Assembly (NCBI GenBank): GCA_021159825.1
Contig: JAGHDR010000170.1
Location: 1 to 6,439 of the forward strand
DNA length: 6,439 nt
Source: Deltaproteobacteria bacterium
Lineage (GTDB): Bacteria > Desulfobacterota > DSM-4660 > Desulfatiglandales > Desulfatiglandaceae
Direction: 5' to 3'
Numbering within the stretch: the stretch's first letter is position 1; each line of letters starts with the position of its first letter. A model generated the notes under the pieces. It searched no databases. It was not told the origin of the DNA and was given only the letters and a program-made list of their open reading frames with translations. The translations under genes were made by a program, and so were the position numbers. Shown piece after piece: positions 1-5,865 of the stretch.

Positions 1-1003
1 AAAACAGATGATCTTTTGCCATGGCGTAATAAACTCTTGGCCCCGCCATGATCATGGCGCTGATAACGGACAGAAGGCAAAAGGTGATGGCGCCGGAAAA
101 GGCTGTTTCAACGCCGCCGCCGAACAGGGCAAAGGCGGATTTTGCGCCCACTTCCATGACGCCTTTCATCTCCGAAACGGGCAGGGCATAGATGAAGACG
201 ATGTTCAACAGCAGGTATAGCACCATAACAAAAAGGGTGCCCCAGAACAGGGCGAAAGGTATGTTTTTTGCGGGGTTTTTAATTTCAGATCCCAAATAGG
301 CGGCTGCATTCCATCCGCTGTAGGCAAACAAAACAAATATGAGTGAGCCGGCAAATCCGGTTGAAAAAATGGAATCAAGAGAGGTTTCCACAAAAAAATG
401 CGTCATGGAGCCATTGCCCAGGGTCAGTCCGGCAACCACAAAAATGAGGATGATGGCGATCTTGAAGCCGGTCAGAAGATTCTGTACACGGCTGCCGAGA
501 AGGAGACTGTAACCGTGAATTACTGAGAAGATTATGATGATGCCCACGGCAAGCAGGGTAATCGGTGAAATATTAAAAAAAGCGGATTCATAAAACGGAG
601 TATGCGGGTTCCAAGCCGGACTGTCTGGAAAAATGCGAAAGAAATATGAAGCAAAGGCGATGGCTGCGGCGGCAATGGGCGCTGAAAATCCTACCACCAG
701 GGATATCCAGCCGGAGAGAAAGCCCATGAGTTTGCCGAAGCTTTCGCGCAAAAAGACATATTCGCCGCCGGCTTGAGGAAACATGGCCCCCAGTTCTCCG
801 TAGCAAAGTGCGCCGCACAGCGCCAGGATACCGCCCATGAACCAGCACAACAGCATGGCCTTGGGACTGCCGAGGGTTGCCATGATGAATCCCGACGTGG
901 TGAATATCCCGGCGCCGATCATGTTGGCAACGACGAGCGTTACGGCAGATCCCATACCGAGGTTCCTTTTTAAATCTTTGTGAATGGGGTTCTTGGATTT
1001 CAT
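1..1003 (-). CDS. APC-superfamily amino acid permease, N-terminal part (cut by left edge)
   Basis: An open frame runs on the minus strand from ATG 1003-1001 off the left edge, giving 334 residues with no stop. It is an inner-membrane transporter of the amino acid-polyamine-organocation (APC) superfamily, probably moving an amino acid with H+ or by exchange; the substrate cannot be read from sequence. After a basic cytosolic start (MKSKNPIHKDLKRN) comes TM1 with the family substrate-site motif GAGIFTTSG (G30-A31-G32), then TM2 ending in CYGELG, then the loop FPQAGGEYVFLRE. Further hydrophobic helices follow at about 94-120, 140-165 and 175-195. TM6 carries FAYSGWNAA (226-234) followed by YLGSEIKNPAKNIP, typical of APC/LAT-like carriers. 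The visible end, PRVYYAMAKD, matches the usual segment after TM8, so about four helices are missing. An AAGG sequence lies about 7 bases before the ATG. An in-frame TTG at 1075 would add 24 residues but has no ribosome binding site. Family call is secure; subfamily is not. Confidence 0.9.
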   Translation of the reverse strand, partial: MKSKNPIHKDLKRNLGMGSAVTLVVANMIGAGIFTTSGFIMATLGSPKAMLLCWFMGGILALCGALCYGELGAMFPQAGGEYVFLRESFGKLMGFLSGWISLVVGFSAPIAAAAIAFASYFFRIFPDSPAWNPHTPFYESAFFNISPITLLAVGIIIIFSVIHGYSLLLGSRVQNLLTGFKIAIILIFVVAGLTLGNGSMTHFFVETSLDSIFSTGFAGSLIFVLFAYSGWNAAAYLGSEIKNPAKNIPFALFWGTLFVMVLYLLLNIVFIYALPVSEMKGVMEVGAKSAFALFGGGVETAFSGAITFCLLSVISAMIMAGPRVYYAMAKDHLF

Positions 1004-1299
1004 ATTTGCGCCTTGCTCGGTGCTTGGTTCGTAAAGTCCCGATTGTGTCGGGGCATCAGGGGTTTTAATCTTCAAAGGTTATTGGGCGCAGATTCTGAAC
1101 CCACTGTCATGCCTTTGTCAAGTTGAAGTTGGGATGGATATTTATTCCCGAACACAAATGTATGGCGCGGTTTTGCGTTTTTAAAAAAACCATGGTATTT
1201 CAAAGATGATCGGATTGTGGTATGGATACGTGGGTGAATGGGGCGGCTCATTGGGTTTTCAGGTCCTTGGATCAGTGCGGGTTTTATTGAGAGAGGGAA
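1004..1299. other. Divergent intergenic region, permease / pgi
   Basis: About 300 bases separate the divergently read permease and pgi genes. No convincing coding frame or RNA gene is seen; the open frames here lack a ribosome binding site and recognisable protein content. On the minus strand it holds the permease promoter candidate at 1092-1121. For pgi only a weak plus-strand candidate is visible: TTGCGT at 1173-1178, 17 bases, then TATTTC at 1196-1201, each matching consensus at three of six positions. An A/T-rich run (TTTTTAAAAAAA) lies around 1178-1189. No operator palindrome was recognised. Confidence 0.5.
1092..1121 (-). promoter_or_regulatory. Candidate sigma70-type promoter for the permease
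   Basis: On the minus strand a perfect TTGACA (1121-1116) is followed after 18 bases by CAGAAT (1097-1092), which matches TATAAT at four of six positions. Transcription would start near 1085 and leave a leader of about 80 bases before the ATG at 1003. The -35 match is strong, but the spacing is one base longer than ideal, so this is a candidate only. Confidence 0.4.
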
Positions 1300-1308
1300 A
1301 TGATTATG
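1291..1308 (+). promoter_or_regulatory. Ribosome binding site that decides the pgi start
   Basis: The sequence GAGAGGGA (1291-1298) precedes two in-frame ATGs, at 1300 and 1306. Its GAGGG core is only about 2 bases from the first ATG but about 8 from the second, so ATG 1306 is the better start. This removes two residues (Met-Ile) from the longest frame. Confidence 0.6.
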
Positions 1309-2817
1309 AAGGGATTTGAACTGGTTGATCTGGAAGAAAACAGTACCATTGCGCTGCAAAAGCGGCGGGGAACCCGGGAGACGGATTCTTTTGGAACCCG
1401 GGAATTCAGGGAGGCGAATCGAATTATTCTGGACGTGACCTACATGCTGGATGCACCGGGACCGGGTTCAATTGCCGTGGAGAAGATTGAAGCGTTGATC
1501 CCGAAGGTGCTCAAGGCCCATGAAATGCTTCAAAAAGAAGAAGGTGATATTTTTGACCATGGCATTGCCATGACCGGTTGGCAAAACCTTCCCGTTGACA
1601 TCACAAAAGAACACCTGGCGAGGATTCAATCCGTCGCAAGAGCGTTGAGCGCTGAGGTGGATGCCTTTGTTTCCCTCGGGATAGGCGGGTCCTACCTGGG
1701 GATTGAGGCCACCTTCCGGGCATTGACGCATACCTACTTCAATCAGTTGTCCAGTGCCGAAAGGGGCGGGGCCCCTGAAATTTATTTTCTGGGGCAGAAC
1801 ATGGATCCCGATTTTTTCAGGGACACCCTGGACATGCTGCGGGGCAAAAGGGTGGGGATCAATGTGATTTCCAAATCGGGAACCACCACCGAAACCGCCG
1901 TTGCATTCCGAATCATGCGAAAGATGATGGAAGAAAACTTCGGTGCCGATGCGGAACGGCTGATACTGGTGACCACGGACAGGGAAAAAGGGGCACTGAG
2001 GACGCTGGCCGGGGAGACGGGATACCAGACCTTTGTGGTGCCGGACGATGTGGGGGGTAGATTTTCGGTGATGACCGATGTGGGTCTGGTGGGTTTGGCC
2101 ATGGCCCATATCGATATTGAGGAATTCGTGGCCGGTTTTCAAGCCATGCGGGAGATTTCTTCGGGAAATGAGTTCTGGAAGAACCCCGCGTTGGTCCATG
2201 CCGCTATGAGACACGTTGCCTGGTGCGCCGGGAAAAAGATCGAAGTGGTGGCTGCCAATTCCACGTCCCTTTATTGGGTTGCCAGATGGATGGAGCAGCT
2301 TTTTCCTGAAAGCGAAGGACACGAAGGGCATGGAATGTGGGTTTCGCCTTCGCTATATTCCGAAAAGTTGCATGCCAATGGCCAAATGGTCCAGCAGGGC
2401 GAGCGGAATATCATGGAAACATTCCTGGCGTTAAAGGAACATGACAATCGAATACCCATTCCCCAAACGGATAATAACCTGGATGGCCTGGATTTCCTGG
2501 TGAAACGTGGCATGGATATGAATCATGTGAACCGAATGGTGGTGGAAGGACCTGCCTATGCCCATTATCAGGGGGGCGTTCCCAACATGACCATTGAAAT
2601 TCCCCGGCGGAACGCTTTCAATCTGGGGCAGTTGTATTACATGATGGAGAAGTCTGTTTCCATCAGTGGTTACTTGCTGGGGCACAACCCCTTTGTTCAG
2701 CCCGGTGTGGAAGCGTATAAGCGGGCCATGTTTGCCTTGATCGGCAAACCCGGGTTTGAGAAAGAGGCACAGGAAATGGAGAATCAACTAAAGGGAATGA
2801 AGCGTATCAGAGTATAG
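1306..2817 (+). CDS. pgi: Glucose-6-phosphate isomerase
   Basis: Cytosolic enzyme that interconverts glucose 6-phosphate and fructose 6-phosphate in glycolysis and gluconeogenesis. The product is 503 residues, within the usual range for bacterial PGI. Family landmarks are in order: the sugar-phosphate loop SLGIGGSYLG (123-132), the phosphate-binding SKSGTTTET (189-197), the signature GGRFSVM with Arg252 (250-256), ESEG with the probable catalytic base Glu335 (335-338), KLHANGQ with the ring-opening His356 (354-360), and the C-terminal signature FVQPGVEAYK ending in Lys472 (463-472). Residue roles are transferred from characterised PGIs. One small departure is Asp258 in the first signature (MTDVG), where Pro, Ser, Ala or Cys is usual. 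The start is ATG 1306, chosen by ribosome binding site spacing; ATG 1300 is the alternative. Only 9 bases separate its stop from the next gene, so the two are probably co-transcribed. Confidence 0.96.
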   Translation: MKGFELVDLEENSTIALQKRRGTRETDSFGTREFREANRIILDVTYMLDAPGPGSIAVEKIEALIPKVLKAHEMLQKEEGDIFDHGIAMTGWQNLPVDITKEHLARIQSVARALSAEVDAFVSLGIGGSYLGIEATFRALTHTYFNQLSSAERGGAPEIYFLGQNMDPDFFRDTLDMLRGKRVGINVISKSGTTTETAVAFRIMRKMMEENFGADAERLILVTTDREKGALRTLAGETGYQTFVVPDDVGGRFSVMTDVGLVGLAMAHIDIEEFVAGFQAMREISSGNEFWKNPALVHAAMRHVAWCAGKKIEVVAANSTSLYWVARWMEQLFPESEGHEGHGMWVSPSLYSEKLHANGQMVQQGERNIMETFLALKEHDNRIPIPQTDNNLDGLDFLVKRGMDMNHVNRMVVEGPAYAHYQGGVPNMTIEIPRRNAFNLGQLYYMMEKSVSISGYLLGHNPFVQPGVEAYKRAMFALIGKPGFEKEAQEMENQLKGMKRIRV

Positions 2818-2826
2818 GGAGGTATT

Positions 2827-3459
2827 ATGACACTGGATCGGCCATTGGTGCTGGCCACAAAAAACAACGGTAAAATCTCGGAATTTCGGGATCTTTTCAG
2901 GAATTTGGATATTGAAATCAAAACGCTGGATGACTTCGGGCCCATCCCGCCGGTCATTGAGGATGGCGCCACCTTTGAAGACAACGCCGTTAAAAAAGCC
3001 CAATTCACGGCAAGGGTGCTGGGGATACCCGCCATTGCCGATGATTCCGGCTTAACGGTTAAAGCGCTTCAGGGTGCTCCCGGCGTGTTTTCTTCACGCT
3101 ACGCCGGGGAGAATGCGGATGATGAATCCAATAACCGCAAATTGCTGGCCGAAATGGAAGGCATTGAGAATAGGGCAGCGGCTTTTGTATGCGTGCTGGC
3201 CATCGCCGTGCCAAGGGGGCCGGCCCTGATTTATGAAGGAACCTGTGAAGGCATGATTACTGAGACGCCCAAGGGGGACCAGGGGTTTGGCTATGACCCG
3301 CTTTTTTACTATCCGCCGTTTCAAAAAACCTTTGCTCAGTTGACCGGGAAAGAAAAAAACAGCATCAGCCATCGGGGGAAAGCCATTGAGGAGTTGCACG
3401 GGGAATTGGATAAGGTGGTCATCTGGCTGAAACAACGCCTTAAAGAGGAGCCCTTTTAG
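2827..3459 (+). CDS. rdgB: XTP/dITP diphosphatase, RdgB/HAM1 family (non-canonical purine NTP pyrophosphatase)
   Basis: Cytosolic house-cleaning enzyme that hydrolyses deaminated purine nucleotides (dITP, XTP, ITP) to the monophosphate and pyrophosphate, keeping them out of DNA and RNA. The product is 210 residues, slightly longer than the usual 195-205. Seen in order: substrate-loop ATKNNGKISEF (10-20), EDGATFEDNAVKKA (45-58) with acidic metal-site residues, the catalytic ADDSGL (71-76) with Asp72/Asp73, GAPGVFSSRYAG (83-94), the base-recognition GFGYDPLF (153-160), and ISHRGKA (180-186). All core motifs are intact. A ribosome binding site, GGAGG at 2818-2822, lies directly after the pgi stop, which fixes the ATG at 2827 and indicates an operon with pgi. 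The C-terminal tail is basic and lysine-rich. No clear hairpin terminator follows; transcription may run toward the next gene, which has its own promoter. Functional assignment is by family only. Confidence 0.95.
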   Translation: MTLDRPLVLATKNNGKISEFRDLFRNLDIEIKTLDDFGPIPPVIEDGATFEDNAVKKAQFTARVLGIPAIADDSGLTVKALQGAPGVFSSRYAGENADDESNNRKLLAEMEGIENRAAAFVCVLAIAVPRGPALIYEGTCEGMITETPKGDQGFGYDPLFYYPPFQKTFAQLTGKEKNSISHRGKAIEELHGELDKVVIWLKQRLKEEPF

Positions 3460-3495
3460 AAAATTTGCAACCTTTTTCTTCACCCCGTCTCTCTA

Positions 3496-3523
3496 TTGAC
3501 AAAGCGAATATCGTACATACTTT
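3496..3523 (+). promoter_or_regulatory. Candidate sigma70-type promoter for the selenoprotein gene
   Basis: A perfect -35 TTGACA (3496-3501) is followed after 16 bases by TACTTT (3518-3523), a partial -10 match. Transcription would start around 3530, leaving a leader of about 40 bases before the ATG at 3572. The site lies in the 112-base gap after rdgB, which suggests that the selenoprotein can be expressed independently of the pgi-rdgB unit. Confidence 0.5.
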
Positions 3524-3571
3524 AACGCACTAATGCACAACACACAGCCAAAAGGCACATAAGGAGGAGAT

Positions 3572-3892
3572 ATGCTGGAAATAACCGAAAAAGCAAGCGA
3601 CATGATCAAAGACTTCCTGAAGGACAGGGAAGATATCCCGGCCATCCGGATCATGATGTCCCAAGGCGGGTGAAGCGGCCCGTCACTGGGAATGGCTCTG
3701 GATGAGCTAAAAGAAAATGATCAGGAATTTGATGACAGGGGTATCAAGTATGTTGTTGAAAGCTCCCTGTATGACCGGATAAAACCCATAAAAGTGGATT
3801 ATGTAACCTCCGCCATGGGCGCCGGTTTCAATATTATGGGAAACATGCCGGTGCAACCCTCTTCATGCGGTTCTTCCTGCGGCAGCTGCTAA
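3572..3892 (+). CDS. HesB/IscA-like selenoprotein (Fe-S_biosyn fold), TGA at codon 34 read as selenocysteine
   Basis: ATG 3572 is preceded by a near-perfect ribosome binding site, AAGGAGG (3561-3567). Reading through the in-frame TGA at 3671-3673 gives 106 residues of one continuous protein. The start MLEITEKASDMIKDFL and the segment GGUSGPSLGM (32-41) align with A-type iron-sulfur carriers, where the first conserved cysteine of GGCSG sits; here that residue is Sec34. The protein ends in CGSSCGSC (99-106), giving Cys99, Cys103 and Cys106, near where IscA has its C-terminal cysteine pair. HesB-like selenoproteins with Sec here are known in Desulfobacterota and related anaerobes; an iron-sulfur, metal-binding or redox role is inferred from the fold, not demonstrated. 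A nonsense mutation is less likely because family sequence continues on both sides in frame, a Sec-for-Cys swap falls exactly at the key ligand, and a hairpin follows. A caller that stops at TGA would report only 3692-3892. Decoding requires selA, selB, selC and selD elsewhere. Confidence 0.88.
3674..3699 (+). promoter_or_regulatory. Candidate bacterial SECIS element
   Basis: Directly after the TGA the mRNA can fold as AG-GGCC-GU (3674-3683, with C3676 and C3681 bulged) paired to AU-GGCU-CU (3692-3699), with two G-U pairs. The eight-base apical loop CACUGGGA (3684-3691) exposes G residues about 15-17 bases downstream of the TGA, near the lower end of the spacing expected for SelB-recognised bacterial SECIS hairpins. 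The pairing was found by eye and not scored for energy; an alternative CCC/GGG mini-hairpin (3679-3690) competes. Confidence 0.5.
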
Positions 3893-3913
3893 TAGCGCCG
3901 GCGAAAAATAAAC

Positions 3914-3965
3914 CATCCTCGGATTGATATGCGATTGCATGCTTCATGAAGAGGATGTTTTTTTT
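3914..3965. terminator. Bidirectional Rho-independent terminator
   Basis: CATCCTC (3914-3920) pairs with GAGGATG (3951-3957), and an inner ATGC/GCAT pairing (around 3930-3941) shortens the long loop. On the plus strand eight Ts follow (3958-3965), ending the selenoprotein transcript. On the minus strand the same stem is followed by GTTTATTTTT (3913 downward), which would end the convergent gene that stops at 3970. Placement between two convergent stop codons supports a dual role. Confidence 0.75.
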
Positions 3966-3969
3966 GACA

Positions 3970-4407
3970 TCACTGAAAAGCGCCCAGCCGGCAGGCGTTA
4001 ATTTTAATGCCCAAGGTTTCACAGGCGGAAGAAACAGCCATCTTTGTCAAGCCCGATTCTTTGGCAATTTCCCATGCCTTTTCGCAGGACAACCGGTTGT
4101 CTGTGAGCGCTTTTTGAATGCAGGTTTCCAATTCCTCTGAAACCGTTTCAGCCGGTTTTACAATCCGTTTATCCGGTTCATATCCAAAAAGCCCCAGTTG
4201 ACATTTCTTAAGCCTCAGTTCAAGTAAATCCACCGTTTTTCCCACAATCCCCGGTGTCACACCCAATTCTGATGCAATATTAAACGCAACGGCACAGGGA
4301 ACCCCTCCATCTGATGCCCGCTCTTTCAATGCGCTGATAATGCGCAGGTCGATTTCGCTGTCTGAGGGATGTTTATGTGCAAAATGCCCATTATCATCTT
4401 TTGTCAT
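3970..4407 (-). CDS. Conserved-type protein with two tandem helix-turn-helix-like repeats; probable DNA-binding protein
   Basis: The 145-residue protein starts at ATG 4407, after a textbook ribosome binding site, AAGGAGGTG (4421-4413), and ends in TGA at 3972-3970. I do not recognise a named family. Its main feature is a clear internal duplication: residues 23-75 align with 93-145 at a constant offset of 70 and no gaps. Matching positions include Cys38/108, Ala41/111, Ile44/114, Ala45/115, Gly49/119, Val55/125, Cys69/139, Leu71/141, Gly72/142 and Phe74/144. The IASELGVTPGIVGKTVDLL pattern (44-62) and its copy IAKESGLTKMAVSSACETL (114-132) look like helix-turn-helix units, each followed by a short CxLGxF end (CQLGLF, CRLGAF). 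A histidine- and aspartate-rich N-terminus precedes the repeats. There is no signal peptide or membrane segment, so it is likely cytosolic. Regulation of transcription is inferred; the paired cysteines could sense redox state or bind metal. It is convergent with the selenoprotein gene and shares its terminator. Confidence 0.8.
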   Translation of the reverse strand: MTKDDNGHFAHKHPSDSEIDLRIISALKERASDGGVPCAVAFNIASELGVTPGIVGKTVDLLELRLKKCQLGLFGYEPDKRIVKPAETVSEELETCIQKALTDNRLSCEKAWEIAKESGLTKMAVSSACETLGIKINACRLGAFQ

Positions 4408-4734
4408 GTCTTCACCTCCTTGCTTTTTTATTTCTGAATACCACAGTCATGGCAGAAAAAGCAACGAAATGCCTCTTTACACCTATCTGGAATTGCGGTA
4501 TCACTTTTCAAAAAGCCTGTTTGCAACATCCCCAGTCATAAAAGAACCGGGTCCACTTTACTATGTGAGCAGGCCAAAATAGGCGAAGGTGGGGTGCTGG
4601 CCGAATATTTATCAAAAGTTTGTAGGCCAATTTGTAAAAAGCGATAAGATTCAACGAGTTGAATGCTCGTCAAGAATTTCTATTGTCGGATGCGATGCTG
4701 TACGAGTTCCAAGAATATGGGATATGGAGAGCAT
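4408..4734. other. Non-coding stretch between the HTH-like gene and the ATPase gene
   Basis: Apart from the minus-strand ribosome binding site at 4413-4421, no gene, tRNA or insertion sequence is seen in about 310 bases. Composition is visibly more AT-rich than in pgi. Short open frames exist but have no ribosome binding site or recognisable protein. For the ATPase only a weak promoter candidate is visible: TTGTAG (4620-4625), 17 bases, GATAAG (4643-4648). A short inverted repeat, ACGAG/CTCGT (4654-4658 and 4666-4670), lies just downstream of that candidate and could be an operator, but it is too short to call. Confidence 0.5.
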
Positions 4735-4737
4735 ATG
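4726..4737 (+). promoter_or_regulatory. Ribosome binding site that decides the ATPase start
   Basis: GGAG at 4726-4729 sits 5 bases before ATG 4735. The longest frame begins at ATG 4663, but that codon has no ribosome binding site and would add 24 residues with no family character, including a cluster of cysteines. ATG 4735 starts the protein close to the beginning of the ATPase fold, as usual for the family. Confidence 0.7.
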
Positions 4738-5865
4738 AATATAGCACAGGCATTAGATAGCCTAACGATAAAAGGCTTCAAGTCGATTCGAGCGCTGGAA
4801 GATTTTAAGCTTACAAACTTGAACGTTCTCATTGGCGGAAACGGCGCGGGGAAAAGCAACTTTATCGACTTTTTTCGTATGTTACGGGCCATGATGGAAT
4901 TGCCCTTGCCGGGGCTTACCAGCGCAAATTTGAAGGCCTATATCGCCGATGGCGGCGGCAGTGACGATTTTCTTTTTAACGGTCCAAAGATAACCGAACA
5001 GATTGAAGTAGAAACAAGGTTCGGACCAAACGGTTACCGTTTTAAGCTTTCTCCTACAGTAGATGAAACATTTATTATCAATGATGAGGCAAGATACTAT
5101 GAGGGCGACGCCGGCGGGTGGTGGGAATTGGGAAGCGGTAACCTAACGCCTGAATTGCTTAGAGATAAGGATGGAAGAGGCGCTGCTGGAGGCCTTAGCG
5201 TTGCTTCCTATGTTTATAAGGCTATCTCTTCTTGGAAAATCTACCATTTTCATGACACCAGCAAAGTTGCACCCATGCGTCGTTTTGAGACGATTGACGA
5301 TAGCGATTATTTGCGATTTGATGCGGCTAATATCGCTCCGTTCCTGCTTGACTTGAAGAATAGTGCGAAAAGCGCTTATAACCAAATCGTGGATACAATT
5401 CGTTTGGTTGCCCCGTTTTTCAACAATTTTATCCTGAAGCCCAACAAAAATGAAAAGGTCCGCCTCCGCTGGAAACAGAAAGGTTCCGATTATCCGCTCA
5501 AACCGCGCCACCTCTCCGATGGCACGCTTCGATTCATCTGTTTGACAACAGCTTTACTGCAACCTGATCCGCCATCCGCCATCATTATCGATGAGCCGGA
5601 ATTGGGGTTACACCCCTATGCCATCGAAATTTTGGCTGAGCTGATTGAGGCCACAGCCCGGAAAACACAGCTTATCGTATCAACACAGTCTCCCGCTCTT
5701 GTCGATTATTTTGAACCGAAAGATATTATAATTGTTAATCGAAAGAAAGGGGCATCGGTTTTTCAACGGTTGAATAAAGACGAACTTTCTATCTGGCTTA
5801 AAGATTATTCACTGGGAGACCTCTGGCGAAAAAATATTATTGCCGGAGGACCTGATTATGAATAG
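4735..5865 (+). CDS. AAA (AAA_21/RecF-like, ABC-class) ATPase, partner of the DUF4276 gene
   Basis: The 376-residue cytosolic protein has an ABC/SMC-type ATPase head. The N-terminal beta strand LTIKGFKSIRALEDFKL (10-26) leads to Walker A GGNGAGKSN (34-42). A middle region, including SSWKIYHFHDTS (165-176), is typical of this ATPase group. Then come the ABC signature-like HLSDGT (259-264), Walker B IIIDEPELGLHP (283-294) with catalytic Glu287, and VSTQSP (315-320), where the usual switch-region histidine is replaced by Gln318. All nucleotide-binding motifs are intact, so it is probably active. The stop overlaps the next start by 8 bases, so the two genes are translationally coupled. Such ATPases paired with a small TOPRIM-like or nuclease protein act in anti-phage systems (PARIS, Gabija and OLD-type modules are characterised analogues); a defence role here is inferred from that arrangement. 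Codon use and base composition look more AT-rich than in pgi, consistent with horizontal transfer. The alternative is an uncharacterised DNA-repair ATPase. Confidence 0.88.
   Translation: MNIAQALDSLTIKGFKSIRALEDFKLTNLNVLIGGNGAGKSNFIDFFRMLRAMMELPLPGLTSANLKAYIADGGGSDDFLFNGPKITEQIEVETRFGPNGYRFKLSPTVDETFIINDEARYYEGDAGGWWELGSGNLTPELLRDKDGRGAAGGLSVASYVYKAISSWKIYHFHDTSKVAPMRRFETIDDSDYLRFDAANIAPFLLDLKNSAKSAYNQIVDTIRLVAPFFNNFILKPNKNEKVRLRWKQKGSDYPLKPRHLSDGTLRFICLTTALLQPDPPSAIIIDEPELGLHPYAIEILAELIEATARKTQLIVSTQSPALVDYFEPKDIIIVNRKKGASVFQRLNKDELSIWLKDYSLGDLWRKNIIAGGPDYE

Noticed and set aside
1468..2331. Long minus-strand open frame of 287 codons
   Set aside because: It lies wholly antisense to pgi, is rich in His, Gly and Pro as expected of a GC-driven shadow frame, and has no family motifs.
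3460..3495. Terminator directly after rdgB
   Set aside because: There is a short T-run (CCTTTTTC) but no GC-rich hairpin before it.
3692..3892. A separate 66-residue gene starting at ATG 3692
   Set aside because: It has no ribosome binding site and is the C-terminal part of the selenoprotein after the TGA codon; the true start is ATG 3572 with a strong AAGGAGG.
4340..4582. Plus-strand 80-codon open frame
   Set aside because: It overlaps the start of the HTH-like gene on the opposite strand, lacks a ribosome binding site and shows no recognisable protein.
4571..4633. Two copies of AGGCCAA about 53 bases apart, considered as a direct repeat or attachment-site remnant
   Set aside because: Seven bases of identity is within chance expectation, and no integrase or tRNA is nearby.
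4663..4734. An N-terminal extension of the ATPase from ATG 4663
   Set aside because: No ribosome binding site precedes it, and the added residues do not resemble the family; ATG 4735 has GGAG at proper spacing.
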